DNA of 64,000 nt from Mesostigma viride (taxonomy: Eukaryota > Streptophyta > Mesostigmatophyceae > Mesostigmatales > Mesostigmataceae). Position 1 is the first letter of the stretch. Each line of letters opens with the position of its first letter. The DNA is taken from the NCBI GenBank assembly GCA_009746045.1, contig RPFO01001991.1, positions 1 to 64,000 on the forward strand, in the 5' to 3' direction. The position numbers and the translations under genes are program-made. Below the pieces are notes generated by a model, which was not told the origin of the DNA, made no database searches, and saw only the letters and a program-made list of their open reading frames with translations. Of this stretch, positions 24,601-34,943 are shown piece by piece.

Positions 24601-24709
24601 TCCAACCCTTTGACCAGGGCGAATTTTCTACGAAACCCAAAAACTCAGTCCTAAATTTAGGACTGAGTTCAACTCAGTCCTAAAAATAGGTAGGGTTACG
24701 TACGACGTG
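21645..24709. mobile_element. TTAA-type element B, homologous to element A
   Basis: It shares interior sequence with element A (for example AACTTTGAGATCATGTAGC at 7728 and ACTTTGAGATCATGTAGCGG at 21709) and the palindromes of the form CAGTCCT(N)AGGACTG near both ends. The right end ...TACGACGTG is followed by TTAA (24710-24713). The left end lacks a clean TTAA and carries two TTTAGGG words instead. It interrupts DIRS block X; the uninterrupted block is at 37380-37440. A piggyBac MITE is nested inside. Confidence 0.7.
22526..23869. mobile_element. piggyBac MITE nested in element B
   Basis: 1344 bp flanked by TTAA (22522-22525, 23870-23873). The inverted ends CCCATAGTCCGG / CCGGACTATGGG are also the right end of the piggyBac at 58.7 kb. 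Element A at about 8567 provides the uninterrupted target region (TTCAAACC...CCTAAAAACC). The left 0.3 kb matches the right end of the 54-58.7 kb piggyBac in inverse orientation. Near the right end are two hairpins: GGTGGCGCGGCGCT with its complement (about 23784-23822) and the 20-bp palindrome CAGTTCGATATATCGAACTG (about 23835-23854). No transposase. Confidence 0.88.
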
Positions 24710-27450
24710 TTAAGCCTAGATAGTGGCAAGATTGCGTCACGAGTTACTGCTCTTGCCATCTGGCCAGGGAACTGTCGATGCCACTGCCACTGCGGGTCAG
24801 GCCACACCGGCCCCAAATGTCACGTGATCCTTAGCCACAGCGGCTCCCCTTCCATCTCAATAAAAAGAAGCAATTCACCGAGTGCCTCGATTTTCCGTGG
24901 ATCTGCAGGGTAAACCACACTCTTTTGTAAACAATGAGTGGATCACATACAAAAGGCAGGCCACATCCCAGCCGCCAATGATCATGGAAACACTTCTTGA
25001 TTGTCAAAATGCTAGCCTTACCCTTACATCCCTCTCTGGCGATCCATGCCAAGGGCAAGGAACCTATCTTAAGTAGAAGAAACAACCTACCTAGGCGTGG
25101 GGGGCTTGAAAAATATCCCGCCATGCCTGAGGCAGACTTCAGCAGCAGGGTGCCCCGCTGAGCCGGTCCAAGCCGGACATCGGGCTGGAAGCGGAGATGG
25201 CAGACGCGGAATTTCAACACCTCATGGATTCGCACTTAATGACGGAACACGATGACCACCAGCAGGCCGGCAAGTCGCTGGCCTTGCATCACCAACATGT
25301 TGGAAGATGCAAACGCTGCGTCTCATGGAATCGGAGGTGGGTCACGAGGTGGCATGATGTGTCTTCCAACCAGCGAGGTCGCCATGTGGCAAGTCCCACC
25401 GCTTCAACACACTGCCAGGGTAGGAAAGTTGCAAACCCACCAAGGCGTTGACACTAGTCCGGCAACTGCAGCCCTGAAAATGAGCACAGGCAACGTATGC
25501 ACCAAAGGTCTCCTGAAGGGCTTTAGGGCACGGAGATTACCTGTCCGCCCGGCCACCAGCCTCTGGCCAAGTCCAGAAGAAATTAAGGCCACGATGGTAG
25601 GCCAGCAAGGTATCCTGCTTTGGGTTAGGGCCCTCCGTTGTCAGGTCACACACCCAGCCTGCCAGGAAAAACGCCATGGATTGGCCGCGGGAATCGCCGT
25701 CGGCTAGTTGAAGAGCACTCCGCGTCCACACCCACTGCATGGGGACGGCTCCCAGTGGCAAGGGTAAGCGCGCACTAGGCTAGCGGCGGCACTGCTTGTT
25801 CATCCTGTATGATGATGACCGCCCCTTAGCCAAGCAGCCCATGCCGCGGTGGAGTCCACCAACCTCACGGCCCTTTCGCCTTGGTTTGCCAGGCTGCGAG
25901 CACTCCTCTCCACGCCCGTCACTGCGGCCCGCACCTCCTTGTTGATGTGCATCCCCGGATCCGGCCAACCACTCTTGACCCCAACCCGCCAATGCTGGCT
26001 TCATAGTGATTGCTTGTTGTGCTGAGCGGCCCAGGGCCAGCGTAGACCACCTCATTTGGTTGGTATGAGCAAAGTTGGGTACCTGCGCACCTCATGTGTT
26101 TGCTCCAGCTCCGTCACATCCCCCGGGTCCATCGTAGCGTAGACGCCACCGTGCCCGTATGTAAGTCGACGCGTCAGACGCGAGAAATTCAGGAGCCAAA
26201 GGTGCGCTTCTGTCAACCCTTAACATAGGAGGTAAAAGGCCAGGGCACATTCTAATCCCCCAAACCCTGGCCCACAGCACTCGCTCCCGCTGCCCCATGT
26301 CAGGTTGATGAACTTGAAACATGGCTGCAATATGGATAGGCAGCTTTGGCTTAACATTTGCAGCCACAACCACTGCCCCAAGATGGCAGCCAGCCCAAAA
26401 ATGGCAGCCAGCCCCTCAGCCGTAGCTCGTCCACTAGTGAGTTTAGCTTGCGCGTGGATGATCACAAGGGTGACCTGCTTGATGGCTTGACAAGCCGTTC
26501 CGTCCCTGCGCCACCCCTAAGGCTTCTAGTTCATCCCCTCCCAGGCTGGCCATCCTAGTCTTTTCCTTAGAAGGCACCAGGTGGTTACATGAGAAGGTAT
26601 CCTTCCGCAAGAGTGCGCGTGATAAGCTGGTTCACCGCCTCGCGGGTGCACCCATTGCTGGCCACCAAGTCATCTATGGTGATAGACGACACGGGGGCAG
26701 GAGGGTCTTCCAGGTCAAGCTGTAGCTCCCCAGCGCGCTCCTCATACTCGGATTGTCAGGATGACCGAACGCAGCCGCTGGCCCCGTTCGTCGCCTGCCA
26801 AGGTAAGCTCACCTGCGCTTGAGAGGTAGTTAACCTGGCGCAATCGACCCTGGGCACCACTCATGAATGTAGAGCACCATCTCATGGACGGCCTCCCCCA
26901 GTGCCACCGCATATGGGAACACCCCATGGCCAGCACCTTGAGCACTGGTCACACTCATGCTTCAGCCCCCGGCCCCTCCAGGCCCAAGCTAGTAGACCTC
27001 ACACTAGGAAGCCCTTGGTAGTCCCACTACCACTCGGGCACCTCGACGGAGTAGTAGTTTGACACGAGGTCGCTCTTGTCGCTGTAGCACCGGCCCTGGA
27101 TGTAGACCTCCATGAGGATGCCCAGGTGAGGGAGCAGGATCTTTGGGGATCCACCCACAGCAGCTTGCCCAGTTCTTGTTGACGATGAGCCTTAGCTCAC
27201 CCCTTCCCACGGCCACTCCAAAGCAGCCATCCACCCACTTGCTTGCCCCTCCCGGAACGTGACCATGCCCATGTGTGCTGCCTGGCTCATGAGCCATGGA
27301 GCAGCCCGGCTGGGCTGAGGCACATGCCAATACCTTGCGCTCGCCGCGACCGGTGGCTTGATGCAGCTTTCTTCGGTGGCATAAATCTCCCGCCAGCATG
27401 GCCGCATAGCCAACAGGTCCAGCCGCTCCTTCCCCGCCAGCTTAGCCGCA

Positions 27451-28460
27451 TACACTATACTATGTCTATACGGGTCGTATGCGTACACGACCCCCGTATA
27501 CGGGGTGACTCTTATACGAGGTGTACTCATATCCATCCCCGTGTACGACCTGGTCGTATACCTGTGTTCAAAGCTAACGGTTCGTTTACAACCTGGACGG
27601 ATAGACCTGTAAAGCTTACATCGGGTAGTATACGAACTGGACGGATACGACCTGTAAAAGCTTACGGGTGGTACATGGGGTAAGCTTTATGTGGCCCGGA
27701 GACGGCGATTCCGCGAACACTAGTGTACTATTTTGTCTGTCGGGCGTTCTACATGGGAACTACATGAATATGGCGGAGTTACCAAGTCAGAATGCTATGG
27801 AGCACACCAAACTACCCTGTGTGCATCCCTCCCCTTGGCCAGTACGGATGGTCAGTACGCCGTACGGATGCAAAAAAATAGGGGAAAATGCATATTGGAG
27901 GCCTCCGCGTATTATACGCGTACTTTACTTCAGAATACGCGGTTTGGACTTAGAATTTTTCGGGGGTACCAGCGGGCAGCGGGCACTGGCGCGGTTCCCA
28001 GGTTCTGGGCGCGGCGCGTTCACTGCACATTTGATATTTTTACTGCTAGAAGTAGGTGCGTACAGTTCTTTTCATAAAGCGCAAGCCTTGCAAAATGTTT
28101 GGCCGGTTGGAGACAGCTAGGACTAGGTTCATAACGCATAATAACAGTGTGCCAGCTATTGGTTCTATTTGGAATAAACGTACACCTTTTTATCTGGAAT
28201 AACAGTTTGCCTGCAAATGCCAGCTGTGCTACTGACGGTGTAATGCAATGTAGCGACGACGAGGCCAGGGCGACTGTGCGACAGTGTGAAGCCATTTTCA
28301 ATTTGCAGCATGAAGAAGAAAGGGCCTGAATGGGATTTCGTTCTCGAGAAGAAAGAGGCAGTCACAGATGCTGTTAGTAACAAAACACAGTACTGCCGGC
28401 TATTAATATCAGTCAGTACCATTTAAGGGTTAACTCAGCTGTCACTACGTGTGATAAAGC
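27451..28460. other. No gene recognised; CGTATAC-rich sequence
   Basis: 27.45-27.7 kb is rich in GTATACG words and holds a degenerate tandem pair (CTGGACGGATA..GACCTGTAAA..GCTTAC). Then low-copy sequence without a clear ORF. It could be the end of an unrecognised element. Confidence 0.3.
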
Positions 28461-28983
28461 TTAAAAATTATCGGAATCCCTGAGGCTATGATTGCCTCGC
28501 ACCACAGAGCATCGCCTTCCCCTTGGCGTAGCATTCGGGGTAGGCTGACGCAGTGCAGGGCCGGCGTCCTCCACAACAATCGGCGCGCGTGAAGAGCCGG
28601 ACCCTGATGCAGAACCCCTCCTCTCCTGGGCCTGGGCCACGGTTGCGTCCATGTCGTACGCCATGCGCTTCTTCCCCTCCTTAGCCTGGAGATACGCCGC
28701 CAACTCCGCTTTAACCTCCTCGGGAGCTTGGTCGCACTTCTGGACAGTCATCGCCCTCCTTGAGTCTAAGATTATCGTCACCAATCAAGTGACCGACTGC
28801 ACGGGACACGTTAGATGTAAACTTCTTCTGGCAAAACTTGCACTGCACCATCTGGCTTCCCTTGTCTGTCCTTCCAATCTTGTGGATGTACTTCCAGCCC
28901 GGATGGTTACTAGCCCTTGCTTTTGCCTCTTGCACATCCTCCTTGTAAGCAGGATCATAGTCGTCAAGCTCGTTGTCTGACAT
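28461..28983 (-). pseudogene. BED-type zinc finger of an hAT transposase, fragment
   Basis: From an ATG at 28983 (MSDNELDDYDPAYKEDVQEA) the frame reads PGWKYIHKIGRTDKGSQMVQ and then CKFCQKKFTSNVSRAVGHLIG. This is C-x2-C with a downstream His, as in the BED DNA-binding finger of plant hAT transposases. After a frame change near 28.78 kb it continues KCDQAPEEVKAELAAYLQAKEG, the usual C-x-x-x-P-x-E-V-K-x-x tail of that domain. The catalytic part is absent, so it is a fragment or a stand-alone BED gene with a frameshift. Confidence 0.6.
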
Positions 28984-29369
28984 GGCTGTGGGCTGATGGC
29001 CGCCTGTCAAAACCAAACTGTCAAGAGAGGTTAAGGCCTTACAGAAGAAATCATGACTCTAAAAATGTACGCTGGCCTGCAAAGTAATGCACTACTAAGG
29101 AAGCCTTGCCTACTGCCGAGTGCAAGCAGCCGCCATGATCCCAGAATTTCCTCCTCGAGTTAGCTCTGTGTGTCCACTCATTTTCAAAGTGGCAAGGCGT
29201 AGCGCCACGTGGCTTCCCGCCATCTAATTTTTACTGCCCCGCGCACGCCGTAGTTTTTATGCATTGGCAAAAAATTGTCCGGCATATTCATATCAAAAAG
29301 TACGGCAGGTACGGGAAACTCACCAATCCCGTATTTTCACCGTATATACGCTGTACCGGGATACACTAG
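28984..29369. other. No gene seen
   Basis: Upstream of the BED fragment; no structure recognised beyond a CCGTATATACG-rich end near 29.34 kb where repeat H begins. Confidence 0.25.
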
Positions 29370-29881
29370 TTGCCCTAAGGGGTAAGCGATCACAACCTCA
29401 CATATATGCATAGGAGGCCATATGTAACTACCGTCATAGTCAGGGAGGTCAAGATGCACATTTTCATTTTTTGTGGATTGCGCATTTTGAATTATGTAAT
29501 AACATCTTGACACCTACCACTTCAGGGATGATAAGCAGTTGAAGTTTCTGAACAGTTGGAGCCATGGGGATCATCATTTGGGTGAGTATACCAGTAGTTA
29601 CACCCAGTACAGCCTATAGGTGTATGGAAAAAGCAACGAAGGTCATATAGGGGTGGGCATACTACCTAGTAACATGGCCACCAAGAGGCGCTAGCCGTGC
29701 CATACACGTTTCCCTTCCACAATGATGGGACGACATATCTGCATCATCACACTGCTCTTATATTGAACCTATGTGCAGGTGCCACCTTGTGCATGCACGT
29801 AGGTGACTTGGTGCCGATGCCCTGCGCAAAGCATGCATTCTAGGAGGCAACCACCAACAAACTAGTGATGTTAAGCCTATT
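29370..29881. repeat. Repeat H, copy 2 (left flank of the intact DIRS)
   Basis: It matches 11.45-11.88 kb and 48.65-48.83 kb. It ends with GATGTTAAGCCTAT, and the empty-site equivalent at 48840-48860 continues directly into repeat E (TTCAGCTTTCCCTAGC). This shows the DIRS insertion point. Confidence 0.8.
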
Positions 29882-30609
29882 CTATTAACCGTGGAACTCC
29901 AGGGTAACCAGACTCTTTATTAAAACAATGAGTGGAGCACATACAAAAGGCAGGCCACATCCCGGCCGCCGATGCTCATGGGAACACTTATTGCTTGGCA
30001 AAGGCTAGCCTTACCCCCAAACACGCAGGGAGGGTGGGCGGGAAAAGAAAAGAGGCCGACCTTAGCTAGGTGGGTTTGTTTTTGTCCTTTTTTGCGTGTC
30101 ATGCGGCCTTGGCCCGGACGGCATTTTTTCGCCACGCAAATGTTGCGTCTGAACAAATGACGCCATGTGGCGTTCTAATTGCCGGCAGCTTACGTAAGGC
30201 TGCCGGGGCTATTAGGTCACATATTGCGTGAGAGAAAGAATCTAGATCTAGTTAATCACTACGCCATGAGCCAAGAAACCTAGACAGTGGCAGGTTTATA
30301 TCTCAACGTAGCTCCTGCCACCTGGCCAAGAAAAACTGGCCAAAGCTTTGGCCACGACTGATCCGGATCAGGCCGCACCGGCCTCAAAAGGTTGTCACGT
30401 GAACCCAATAACCTAGCTATAGCGGCTACCCTTCCATCTCACTATAAAGAAACTATGTTCAGAGAACCACGATTCTATTAACCGTGGAACTCCAGGGTAA
30501 CCAGACTCTTTATTAAAACAATGAGTGGAGCACATACAAAAGGCAGGCCACATCCCGGCCGCCGATGCTCATGGGAACACTTATTGCTTGGCAAAGGCTA
30601 GCCTTACCC
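29882..30609 (-). repeat. DIRS 3' block: Y2, X2 and Y1
   Basis: Y2 29882-30016, a 25-bp spacer (ending AGGGTGGGCGG), X2 30042-30474, Y1 30475-30609. The X2/Y1 border (CCACGATTCTATTAACCGTGG) is the sequence expected at the closure of the circular intermediate. Y contains TTTATT on the plus strand, an AATAAA polyadenylation signal on the coding strand. Confidence 0.85.
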
Positions 30610-30681
30610 TTATATCCCTCCCTGGCGATCCATGCCAGGGGCAAAGAACCTAGCATAATGACAGAGAAATGAACAACCAAA

Positions 30682-33600
30682 TTAGGTGGAGGGCAATTTC
30701 AAAATAGCCCGCCAGGCCCGAGGGGGGCAGGCGGCCATGGCCCGAAGAATAACCTCAGGCAGCTGCACCTCCAAACTGCGGTGCAAGCCCACATAATGGG
30801 CAACCGTGGAGCTGCTAAGCCAGCGCCCCCGGCCCTGGATGTCCCCCATGCTGCGACCCGCGAGGAAATCGTGAGTGGCACCTCCATGCCGCAGCCCGTG
30901 AATGGTGAAAATCTGGGCGACCCCCAAGGCCTGACTCGCAGCCTGCCAAATGCGCCGGAATTGCGGGTAGGTGAAAGGGAACACGGCCTCCCAAGCGTGC
31001 TTACCCGCGATGCAGTGACGGAGGATGGTTTCAGACATCACATCTTCTACCACCACTGACTGAGTCTTGCCCTTAGAGGTCTTGGTAGACCTCAGCAGTA
31101 GGGCGCCCCGTTGAGCCGGCCCAAGCCGAACGTCAGGCTGGAGGCGCACATGGCCAACACGGAGGTTCAGCGCCTCCGAGATTCGCAGGTAATGGCGGAA
31201 CACGATGACAACCAGCAGGCCCGCAAGGCGCTGACCTTGCATGACCATCGTGCTGGCAAGTGCAAACGCCGCCTCCCATGGAATGGGAGGAGGGGCACGG
31301 GGGGGCACAAGTGTTTTCCACCCAGCGAGGACGCCACGGGCCAAGTCCCACCGCTTCACCATACCGGGATAATAAAGTTGCAACCCCATCAAGGCATTGA
31401 CACACACTTGGCGGCTGTACCCCCGAAAATGAGCCCAGGCGACATACGCACAAAATGTCTCCTCAAGGGTGTCAGCTCGTGACGATGACCCGTCCGCCCG
31501 CCCACCAGCCTCCCACCAAGTCAAGAGGGAATCAAGACCACGACGGTAGGCCAGCAAAGTAGCCGGCTTTACTTTCCCCTCTAGCAATGGAAGGTAGCTA
31601 ACAGGTGCAGGGGGCCCCGGGTTAGGATGGATGCCTTCCGCGGTCAGGTCGCGCACCCAGCCTGCCAAGAAAGTCGCCATGGATTGGCCGCGAGAAACGC
31701 CATCGGCTGGTTGAAGTGCACTCGGCGTCCACACCCACTGGGAACGACTCCCCGTGGCGAGGGTCAGCGCGCACAAGCGGCGGCACTGCTTGTTGAGCTT
31801 GTGGGATGAGGACCGCCCCTTAGCCAAGCAGCCCAACGCCGCGGTGGAGTCCACCAACCTCACCACCCGCTTGCCTCGGTTTGCCAAGCTGCGCGCACTC
31901 CTCTCCACGCCCTTCACTGCAGCCCGCACCTCCTTCTCGTTGATGTGCATCCCCGGATCCCGCCAACGACTCCGGACCCCAACCCGCCATTGCTGGCTAG
32001 TGATTGCTTGTTGCGCCCGCGCGCTCAGTGGCCTAGGGCCAGCGTAGGCCACCTCACTTGGTATGAGCAAAGTCGGGTACCCCCGCACCTCTCGTGCCCT
32101 CGCCAGCTCCGTCACATCGCCCGGCTCCATGGTTGCGTACACGACACCTTGCCCGTAGGTGGACGCGTCAGATGCAACCACCTCACGGGCCAAAGGTGCG
32201 CTTCGGTCAACCCTTAGCATGGGAGCCAAGGCCAGGGCACACTCTAACTCCTCCCGCACCCCGGCCCACAGCACCCAGGATCGCTGCCCCCACCCTTGCA
32301 GGCTGATGAATTTGAAACATTGCTGCCAAATGGACAAGCAGCTGCGGCTTAACATCTGCAGCCACAACCACCGCCCCAAGACGGCAGCCAGCCCCTCGGC
32401 CGTAGCTCGGCCTCGAGTGAGTATAGCCTGCGTGTGGGCGATCACAAGGTTGAGCTGCTTGACCGTTGGTTCCAGCACGCCGTTCCGTCGGTGCACCACC
32501 CCTAGGGCTTCTAGCTCGTCCCCTTCCAGGCTCGCCATCTTAGTCTTCTCCTTAGACGGCACAAGGTTGTTAGGGAGGTAGCCTTCCTCAATAGCGCGCG
32601 TGATGAGCTGGTTCACCGCCTCGCAGGTCCGCCCGTTGCTGGCCACCAAGTCATCAATAGTGATGGACAGCATGGGGGCAGGGGGGTTTTCCAGGTCAAT
32701 CTGAAGCTCCCCGGCGCGCTCCTCCTTGTACTCGATGGCCAAGCGCAGTGGCTGGCCACACTCGTCGCGCACCAAGGTGAGCTCACCTGCGCTTGAGAGG
32801 TAGTTGACCTGGCGCCTCGGATCCAGGGCACCGGTCATGTAGAGCACCATCTCATGGATGGCCTCCCCCAGCGCCACCGCATGGGAATGTCCCATGGCCA
32901 GCACCTTGAGCACGGGCCACACCTTCCGCCTGGGCCCTGCCAGACCTACGCTAGTCGACCACACACTAGGAAGCCCTTGGTAGTCCCACCACCACTCGGG
33001 CACCTCGATGGAATAGTAGTATGACACGAGGTCGCTCTTGGCGCAGTAGCACCAGCCTTTGATGTAGACCTCCACGAGGATGCCCAGGTGGGGTAGCAGG
33101 ATCTTGGGGGGGTCCACCCACAGCAGGTTGCCCAGCTTCCTGTTGACGATGAACCGAAGCTCACCCACCCCCTTGGCCACTCCAAAGCAGCCATCCACCC
33201 ACTTGGGCCGCCTCTCCCGGAACGCCACCATGCCCACGCCCGCTGCCCGGCTCATGAGCTTGCCCCATTCAGCCATGGAGCATCCCCGGCTGGGCTTGGG
33301 CACATTCCAATACTTTGCGCTCGCCACGACCGCTGGCTTGATGCAGTTCTCTTCGCTGGCATATATCTCCCGCCAGCTCGGCCGCATAGCCAACAGGTCG
33401 AGCAGCCGTGCCTTCCCCGCCACCTCCGCCTTTGGTAGACTCACCGCGTCCGCGCGCAGTTGTTCATACTTATTCTGCTTCCCATATATTGCATCAGCAC
33501 CTTCTTGCTCCTGGCCTGTCGCAACGCCCCCTACGCGGCGACTGTGCCAGGTGCAGTGCCTCTTGACCCTCGCAAGGGCCTCCTCCCTCCCCTTAGAGCA

Positions 33601-34125
33601 CGCCCCTCTAGGGTTAGGAGGAGGGTCTTGCCCCCCTCCCCACAGCCAATTAAGCCAACGCACTACCTTGCATTGCAGTGTGTACTCGCGGTGGCGGCGC
33701 GTGGCACGCTGTCGCCGGCGTGCCGATCTCACCCTGCCCCACGCGGTGTACGCTGGCCTAAGTGGGTATGGCAGCGGGAAAAGGGAGCGGTCCCGCTGGG
33801 ATTCTATTTCCCTACTTGTTGAGCCTTGCTGAGCTTGTCCAAGAGGATGGCAGTTTGGAGAGCTGCCTTGACAGCCGGGGTGGCTGACAGTGCAGCCTCC
33901 TCCCCCAATGGCAGGAGGTGGCTGGCCACCTTCCACCCCCCCCCTCCTTGCCCTTCCACCTGCAGCAAGGCCGCCACCACCCTCATTAGGTACTCCATGC
34001 CCACAAGCTCCCCGGCTGCTGAGCCCAGCTCCTTGAGAAGGGTGTCCATGGCCAATGCAATGTTCATGACAATTTTCCTGTTCTCCATGTTCCGCCAATT
34101 TCCAGGCTTTACCGTCATGACCCAC
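30682..34125 (-). CDS. DIRS polyprotein: reverse transcriptase, RNase H, tyrosine recombinase
   Basis: 1147 codons without a stop. RT begins around residue 220: motif A is KSDLVSYYYSIEVP (about 363) and motif C is SITIDDLVASN (about 490), with Thr-Ile-Asp-Asp in place of the usual YxDD. RNase H: VASDASTYGQG (about 650), HINEKEVRAAV (catalytic Glu), RLVDSTAALG and QPADGVSRG (about 803). Tyrosine recombinase: YLRISEALNLRV (first Arg, about 978), IHGLRHGGATHDF (His-x-x-Arg, about 1074), GRGRW and AHYVGLH (Tyr, about 1108). It would make cDNA and integrate it as a circle without an integrase. The ORF overlaps gag by 322 nt in the -1 frame; the first ~200 residues are not conserved in type, so the true start may be internal. 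No DAM-type methyltransferase is seen. Confidence 0.92.
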   Translation of the reverse strand: MGHDGKAWKLAEHGEQENCHEHCIGHGHPSQGAGLSSRGACGHGVPNEGGGGLAAGGRARRGGVEGGQPPPAIGGGGCTVSHPGCQGSSPNCHPLGQAQQGSTSREIESQRDRSLFPLPYPLRPAYTAWGRVRSARRRQRATRRHREYTLQCKVVRWLNWLWGGGQDPPPNPRGACSKGREEALARVKRHCTWHSRRVGGVATGQEQEGADAIYGKQNKYEQLRADAVSLPKAEVAGKARLLDLLAMRPSWREIYASEENCIKPAVVASAKYWNVPKPSRGCSMAEWGKLMSRAAGVGMVAFRERRPKWVDGCFGVAKGVGELRFIVNRKLGNLLWVDPPKILLPHLGILVEVYIKGWCYCAKSDLVSYYYSIEVPEWWWDYQGLPSVWSTSVGLAGPRRKVWPVLKVLAMGHSHAVALGEAIHEMVLYMTGALDPRRQVNYLSSAGELTLVRDECGQPLRLAIEYKEERAGELQIDLENPPAPMLSITIDDLVASNGRTCEAVNQLITRAIEEGYLPNNLVPSKEKTKMASLEGDELEALGVVHRRNGVLEPTVKQLNLVIAHTQAILTRGRATAEGLAAVLGRWLWLQMLSRSCLSIWQQCFKFISLQGWGQRSWVLWAGVREELECALALAPMLRVDRSAPLAREVVASDASTYGQGVVYATMEPGDVTELARAREVRGYPTLLIPSEVAYAGPRPLSARAQQAITSQQWRVGVRSRWRDPGMHINEKEVRAAVKGVERSARSLANRGKRVVRLVDSTAALGCLAKGRSSSHKLNKQCRRLCALTLATGSRSQWVWTPSALQPADGVSRGQSMATFLAGWVRDLTAEGIHPNPGPPAPVSYLPLLEGKVKPATLLAYRRGLDSLLTWWEAGGRADGSSSRADTLEETFCAYVAWAHFRGYSRQVCVNALMGLQLYYPGMVKRWDLARGVLAGWKTLVPPRAPPPIPWEAAFALASTMVMQGQRLAGLLVVIVFRHYLRISEALNLRVGHVRLQPDVRLGPAQRGALLLRSTKTSKGKTQSVVVEDVMSETILRHCIAGKHAWEAVFPFTYPQFRRIWQAASQALGVAQIFTIHGLRHGGATHDFLAGRSMGDIQGRGRWLSSSTVAHYVGLHRSLEVQLPEVILRAMAACPPRAWRAILKLPST

Positions 34126-34856
34126 GACCGGATTCCCATCCCATTGTCGCTGGCGTCCTCCAACACCCCCGGCAGCACCCGCTCCGAAACCCGATATTTC
34201 ACGCTCTTGGCTCGGCTTGGCAGCGCCACCCCTTTCGAGGCCTTGAAGTGGCTTCCCGCCCCCTCCATTCCTCCCAGCGCTGCCTTCAAACCTTGCATGA
34301 ATTTCTCGGCTGCGACCTCCCCCTCCTCGTCCTCCTCGTCGTCCTGATTTTCGGTTTCCGGAGGTGCCCCAACGAATGTCGCCAACCTCGCCCTCATTTC
34401 CTTTCCGACAGCCCCCCCACCTGCCGAAACCTTGGCCGCGCCTTTCGGCTTGGCCATTTTTCGCTGCGCAGGTGTCGTTGGTGGCAGCGCCTGATCCTCC
34501 TCGTCCGCCGCGAGATCTGCCACGGCCAGCAGTTTTGCCACCAACGTTCCGTTTGGGTCACGTGCGTCCAACACGTCGCCAACATCAACGTGATCGGCCA
34601 GCAACTGCACGACAGACTTCAGCTGGCTCGAGCTCCACGAGCTGGCGTCCGTCACCCAGTCCTCGGCACCGAAGACCTGCTCGACTGCCCCCACCGCCTC
34701 TGCGGGGCTGATGCACTTGGCGAGCAGAGTGGCGAGCTGCTTCTTTTTGGCGCTGAAGGCGACTGGCGCGTGACTGGCGGCAGCAGCCCGCGGTGTGGGC
34801 GTCCCGTCCTCCCCGCGCGCTGCCTGCCCTCCTGTAGCTTTGCGCCCCTTCGGCAT
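33804..34856 (-). CDS. DIRS gag-like protein
   Basis: 350 codons from MPKGRKATGGQAARG. A basic/Ala-rich N terminus is followed by a helical segment (EAVGAVEQVFGAEDW), an acidic hinge (DDEEDEEGEV) and a C-terminal helical region (MGIRSWVMTVKPGNWRNMEN, LAMDTLLKELGSAAGELVGM). No zinc knuckle, as is usual for DIRS gag. It would package element RNA. It ends with SKAQQVGK and TAG inside the polyprotein ORF. No canonical slippery heptamer is in register at the overlap. Confidence 0.75.
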   Translation of the reverse strand: MPKGRKATGGQAARGEDGTPTPRAAAASHAPVAFSAKKKQLATLLAKCISPAEAVGAVEQVFGAEDWVTDASSWSSSQLKSVVQLLADHVDVGDVLDARDPNGTLVAKLLAVADLAADEEDQALPPTTPAQRKMAKPKGAAKVSAGGGAVGKEMRARLATFVGAPPETENQDDEEDEEGEVAAEKFMQGLKAALGGMEGAGSHFKASKGVALPSRAKSVKYRVSERVLPGVLEDASDNGMGIRSWVMTVKPGNWRNMENRKIVMNIALAMDTLLKELGSAAGELVGMEYLMRVVAALLQVEGQGGGGWKVASHLLPLGEEAALSATPAVKAALQTAILLDKLSKAQQVGK

Positions 34857-34943
34857 TGCTGCTCAGGGCCAAAAATGGCTCCGACAGTACAGGTTCGTCA
34901 AACCAGAGGTTCGTTTCCCCTGGCTTGCTGTCGCCGCCCTCGT

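Larger units (their letters stand above)
21421..27450 (-). mobile_element. Degenerate DIRS retrotransposon copy 2, with nested insertions
   Basis: From the left: terminal block X (21421-21644, resumed at 24710-24890), block Y (24.90-25.03 kb), then minus-strand pieces of the polyprotein. These are tyrosine recombinase (RIHEALKFRVCHLRFQPDVRLGPAQRG near 25.15 kb), the RNase H end (WTRSALQLADGDSRGQSM near 25.7 kb) and RT pieces up to about 27.45 kb (VNYLSSAGELTL near 26.83 kb). Compared with the intact copy (29.9-35.4 kb) the catalytic half of the recombinase is deleted near 25.13 kb, many frames are broken, and the gag half is missing. Element B sits inside block X. Confidence 0.8.

Noticed and set aside
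33804-33830. -1 frameshift signal between DIRS gag and polyprotein
   Set aside because: GGGAAAT is present but not in the register needed for a canonical slippery heptamer; expression mode left open.
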